Origin: Variovorax paradoxus
GTDB lineage: Bacteria > Pseudomonadota > Gammaproteobacteria > Burkholderiales > Burkholderiaceae_C
DNA: 64,000 nucleotides
Reading direction: 5' to 3'
Assembly: GCF_030811855.1 (NCBI RefSeq)
Contig: NZ_JAUSRN010000006.1
Coordinates: 62,001 to 126,000 of the forward strand
The translations under genes and the position numbers were made by a program. Each line of letters starts with the position of its first letter. Position 1 is the stretch's first letter. Shown in pieces: positions 60,884-64,000 of this stretch. A model generated the notes under the pieces. The model worked only from the letters and a program-made list of their open reading frames with translations. It was not told the DNA's origin and searched no databases.

Positions 60884-62038
60884 ATGGACTTCGAACTTTC
60901 CGAAGAGCAGCGCGCCTTTGCGCAGAGCGCGCGCGACTTTGCACAGGCCGAGTTCGCGCCGCATGCGGCGCAGTGGGATGCGGAAGCCATCTTTCCGAAA
61001 GAGGCTATCGCCAAGGCGGGCGAACTGGGCTTCTGCGGGCTCTACGCGCCAGAGCGAATCGGCGGCCTCGGGCTTCCGCGGCTCGATTCTGCGCTGGTGT
61101 TCGAGGAGATGGCCGCTGTTGATCCGTCGACCACGGCCTTCATCACGATCCACAACATGGCGACGTGGATGCTCGGCACCTGGGCGACTGATGCGGTCGC
61201 CAAGCAGTGGGGCGAAGACTTGACGAGCGGCCGCAAGCTCGCGTCCTATTGCCTCACCGAACCAGGTGCCGGATCGGATGCGGGCTCGCTCAAGACGCGC
61301 GCCGAGCTGCAGGGCCATGAATACGTCATCAACGGCGGCAAGGCCTTCATCTCGGGCGCGGGCGCGACCGACGTGCTGGTGCTCATGGCGCGCACGGGCG
61401 GCGGGGGCGCGGGCGGCATTTCGGCCTTTGCGGTGCCGGCCGATGCGCCGGGCGTGAGCTACGGCAAGAAGGAGCACAAGATGGGCTGGAACAGCCAGCC
61501 CACGCGCACCATCAACTTCGACAACGTGCGCGTGCCGGCCCAGAACCTGTTGGGCAAGGAAGGCGAGGGCTTTCGCATTGCCATGAAGGGGCTTGACGGC
61601 GGGCGCATCAACATCGCGACCTGCTCGGTGGGCGCGGCGCAGGGCGCGCTCGATGCGGCACGCCGATACCTGCACGAGCGCCAGCAGTTCGGCAAGCCGA
61701 TCGCGAGCTTCCAGGCCTTGCAGTTCAAGCTGGCCGACATGGCGACGGAGCTGGTCGCGGCGCGGCAGATGGTGCGGCTTGCGGCAAGCAAGCTCGACGC
61801 CGGTCATGCCGATGCCAGCACCTACTGCGCGATGGCCAAGCGCTTTGCGACCGATGCGGGCTTCAACGTGTGCAACGACGCACTGCAGCTGCATGGCGGC
61901 TACGGCTACCTGAGTGAGTTTCCGCTGGAGCGGCTGGTGCGCGATACCCGCGTGCACCAGATTCTCGAAGGCACCAACGAGATCATGCGCGTGATCGTTG
62001 CGCGAAAATTGCTGGAAGGGGACAGCGACATCCGCTGA
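60884..62038 (+). CDS. acyl-CoA dehydrogenase, probably isobutyryl-CoA dehydrogenase
   Basis: The 384-residue flavoenzyme has YCLTEPGAGSDAGSLKTRA (substrate/FAD site), KMGWNSQPTRTINFDNV and the C-terminal QLHGGYGYL, VRDTRVHQILEGTNEIMR with the catalytic-base glutamate in EGTNEI. In this operon the substrate is most likely isobutyryl-CoA from valine, giving methacrylyl-CoA; electrons would go to ETF and then ETF-QO. The FAD-linked reaction fits the neighbouring hydrolase and dehydrogenases. Confidence 0.9.
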   Translation: MDFELSEEQRAFAQSARDFAQAEFAPHAAQWDAEAIFPKEAIAKAGELGFCGLYAPERIGGLGLPRLDSALVFEEMAAVDPSTTAFITIHNMATWMLGTWATDAVAKQWGEDLTSGRKLASYCLTEPGAGSDAGSLKTRAELQGHEYVINGGKAFISGAGATDVLVLMARTGGGGAGGISAFAVPADAPGVSYGKKEHKMGWNSQPTRTINFDNVRVPAQNLLGKEGEGFRIAMKGLDGGRINIATCSVGAAQGALDAARRYLHERQQFGKPIASFQALQFKLADMATELVAARQMVRLAASKLDAGHADASTYCAMAKRFATDAGFNVCNDALQLHGGYGYLSEFPLERLVRDTRVHQILEGTNEIMRVIVARKLLEGDSDIR

Positions 62039-62066
62039 AGCCCCGCATCCAGAACCTCTCAAGACA

Positions 62067-63182
62067 ATGACCGACTCCGTAGTTCTCTTCGACGAAATCA
62101 AGACCGCCGGCGGCCAGCGCTTCGGCGTTGCCACGCTCAATGCACCGGCCTCGCTCAACGCGCTTTCCGTAGACATGGTGCGCCTGCTCACGCCCAAGCT
62201 GCGCGAATGGGCGGCCGACGACGGCATCGTCGGCGTGCTGCTGCAGGCCGCGGGCGAGAAAGCCTTTTGCGCCGGTGGCGACCTGCGCCAGCTGTATCAA
62301 ACCCTGCTCGAATGCGGCCCTGCGCGCAACACCTACGCCGAAGACTTCTTCCGCGAAGAGTACGAACTCGATTACCTGATCCACACCTTTCCCAAGCCCT
62401 TTCTCTGCTGGGGCCACGGCATCGTGATGGGTGGCGGCGTGGGCCTGATGTCGGGCTGCTCGCACCGCGTGGTCACGGCGCAAAGCCGCATCGCCATGCC
62501 CGAGATCAGCATCGGGCTCTACCCCGACGTGGGCGGCAGCTGGTTCCTCCGGCGCACGCCCGGCCGCACGGGTCTGTTCCTGGCGCTCACGGCTGCCAAC
62601 CTCAATGCAGCCGATGCCATCTTCTGCGGTTTGGCCGACGTGCTGGTGCCGCATGAGCACAAGGGTCAGGTGCTCGAAGCGATTGCGGCTGCGAACTGGC
62701 GCGGCGAACTGAAGGCCGACCGCGCCGAACTTTCGCGAATCCTCGCGCGGGCGGGCGAGGGCGCGCAGTTGCCGCCATCCAAAGTGCGCGAGCACTACGA
62801 CACCATCAACGCCCTGATGGCAGGCGACGACCTGCTCGACATCGCGAAACGCCTGCGCAGCCTGCAGAGCGACGACCCGTGGCTGCAGTCCGCATCCAAA
62901 ACATTCATGAAGGGCGCCCCGAGTTCGGCCGCGCTGAGCTTCGAGCTTTGGCAGCGCGTGCACCGCATGTCGCTGGCCGAGGTGTTCCGGCTCGAATACT
63001 GGGCCTCGCTGGGTTTCTGCGCGCACAAGGACTTTGCCGAGGGCATCCGCGCGGTGCTGATCGACAAGGACCGCAATCCGCGCTGGAACCCCGCCACCAT
63101 CGAAGAGATCACGCCCGCGTTCATCGAAGACCACCTGCGTCCGCGCGGAGAGATGCCGGCGGAACTGGCTGCGCTGGCCTGA
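62067..63182 (+). CDS. 3-hydroxyisobutyryl-CoA hydrolase (enoyl-CoA hydratase/isomerase family)
   Basis: The 371-residue crotonase-fold enzyme has the HIBCH marks: LNALSVDMVRLL, EKAFCAGGDLRQLY, GHGIVMGGGVGLMSGCSHRVVT and MPEISIGLYPDVGGSWFL. It cleaves 3-hydroxyisobutyryl-CoA to free 3-hydroxyisobutyrate, the substrate of MmsB. A separate enoyl-CoA hydratase for the preceding step is not yet visible in the window and may lie beyond its end. The ATG at 62067 gives the standard start. Confidence 0.9.
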   Translation: MTDSVVLFDEIKTAGGQRFGVATLNAPASLNALSVDMVRLLTPKLREWAADDGIVGVLLQAAGEKAFCAGGDLRQLYQTLLECGPARNTYAEDFFREEYELDYLIHTFPKPFLCWGHGIVMGGGVGLMSGCSHRVVTAQSRIAMPEISIGLYPDVGGSWFLRRTPGRTGLFLALTAANLNAADAIFCGLADVLVPHEHKGQVLEAIAAANWRGELKADRAELSRILARAGEGAQLPPSKVREHYDTINALMAGDDLLDIAKRLRSLQSDDPWLQSASKTFMKGAPSSAALSFELWQRVHRMSLAEVFRLEYWASLGFCAHKDFAEGIRAVLIDKDRNPRWNPATIEEITPAFIEDHLRPRGEMPAELAALA

Positions 63183-63214
63183 GCCTCTTCTACAAATACA
63201 ACGGAGACAAGCAA

Positions 63215-64000
63215 ATGAAAATCGCATTCATCGGCCTCGGCCACATGGGCGGCCCCATGGCAATGAACCTGCGGAAGGCAGGCTACACGCTCAAGGCCTT
63301 CGACCTCTCGGAAGAGGCCTGCAAGAAATACGATGCTGAAGGCCTGCCCATTGCCGCATCGGCTGCCGAATCGGTGACCGATGCGGACGTGGTCATCAGC
63401 ATGCTCCCGGCCAGCGTGCACGTGGAAGGCCTGTTTCTCGGCAGCGCGGGCAAGCCGGCACTGCTCGACAGCATTCGCGCCGGCGCCCTCGTGATCGACA
63501 GCAGCACCATTGCGGCCGCCACCTCGCGCAAGGTGGCCGAAGCGGCCGCTGCCAAAGGCATTGCAATGATCGACGCGCCGGTTTCCGGCGGCACGGGTGG
63601 CGCGATTGCCGGCACACTGACCTTCATGGTCGGCGGCGAAACCGATGACCTCGACCGCGCACGTCCGGTGCTCGAGAAGATGGGCGCCAACATCTTCCAT
63701 GCGGGCGGCATCGGCGCGGGCCAGACGGCGAAGATCTGCAACAACATGCTGCTGGGCATTTTGATGATCGGTACTTCCGAGGCGCTGGCGCTGGGCGTTG
63801 CCAACGGGCTCGACCCCAAGGTGCTGTCCGAGATCATGCGGCGCAGCTCCGGCGGCAACTGGGTGCTCGAAAAGTACAACCCGATGCCCGGCGTGATGGA
63901 AGCAGCACCGGCATCGAAGAACTATGCGGGGGGCTTCGGTACCGACCTGATGCTCAAGGATCTGGGCCTGGCGCAAGAAAACGCGACGGCGGTTCGCGCG
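63215..64000 (+). CDS. mmsB: 3-hydroxyisobutyrate dehydrogenase (3' partial)
   Basis: The frame begins at 63215 behind GGAGACAA (63203-63210) and is open to the window end, giving 262 of the usual ~298 residues. It starts MKIAFIGLGHMGGPMA (NAD-binding), has APVSGGTGGAIAGTL and the catalytic lysine in GQTAKICNNMLLG. It oxidises 3-hydroxyisobutyrate to methylmalonate semialdehyde, which MmsA copy 2 uses. Fourth gene of the valine operon. Confidence 0.94.
   Translation, partial: MKIAFIGLGHMGGPMAMNLRKAGYTLKAFDLSEEACKKYDAEGLPIAASAAESVTDADVVISMLPASVHVEGLFLGSAGKPALLDSIRAGALVIDSSTIAAATSRKVAEAAAAKGIAMIDAPVSGGTGGAIAGTLTFMVGGETDDLDRARPVLEKMGANIFHAGGIGAGQTAKICNNMLLGILMIGTSEALALGVANGLDPKVLSEIMRRSSGGNWVLEKYNPMPGVMEAAPASKNYAGGFGTDLMLKDLGLAQENATAVRA

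Overview
The window is a gene-dense, high-GC chromosomal segment of a betaproteobacterium, most likely a Comamonadaceae member close to Variovorax. This is judged from gene content (Bug-type binding protein, TRAP transporters, many LysR regulators, Burkholderiales-style gene neighbourhoods) and base composition; no rRNA or marker gene is present to prove it. No tRNA, rRNA, insertion sequence, phage or CRISPR array was seen. No stretch longer than about 300 bases lacks a gene; the largest non-coding gap, 14967-15278, holds a tandem glycine riboswitch.

Layout. 1-2565: end of a QuiC-like 3-dehydroshikimate dehydratase plus an MFS carrier (quinate/shikimate use). 2613-10367: housekeeping and accessory genes (DsbA/FrnE-like protein, DUF1800/DUF1501 export pair, DTW tRNA-modifying enzyme, nitronate monooxygenase, esterase, DUF3014 protein). 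10422-15220 (minus): glycine cleavage operon gcvT-gcvH-gcvP behind its riboswitch. 15976-19976 (minus): TRAP transporter dctP-dctQ-dctM with a DenD-like sugar-acid dehydrogenase. 20075-27966 (plus): LysR, DUF1445 (D-glutamate cyclase family), MFS, an orphan TRAP binding protein and a fused 5-oxoprolinase, a possible D-glutamate/5-oxoproline salvage cassette. 28170-31214: ETF-ubiquinone oxidoreductase, an SDR and a thioesterase.

31246-36521 is an envelope-modification locus: a PmrAB/QseBC-type two-component pair, two PAP2 phosphatases and an EptA phosphoethanolamine transferase. TTCAG boxes repeated every 11 bp lie in front of both the first PAP2 gene and eptA, which ties the locus to its own response regulator. 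36537-40164: AhpD-like protein, secreted HAD phosphatase and a hipBA module. 40231-43842: ethanolamine use (eutBC plus permease). 43951-47100: FKBP isomerase, OpgD and an LCM-type methyltransferase.

47225-64000 is mainly acyl-CoA and branched-chain catabolism: a first methylmalonate-semialdehyde dehydrogenase with its LysR; a CoA-transferase/HMG-CoA lyase/VOC/Bug cluster; a PAS-LuxR regulator divergent from the 3-oxoacid CoA-transferase genes scoAB across a perfect palindrome; a DUF4241-ankyrin protein; and a valine-degradation operon (second mmsA, acyl-CoA dehydrogenase, 3-hydroxyisobutyryl-CoA hydrolase, mmsB) controlled by a divergent LysR and running off the end of the window. HMG-CoA lyase makes acetoacetate, which ScoAB can activate, so the 51-57 kb genes may form one route from an HMG-like acid to central metabolism.
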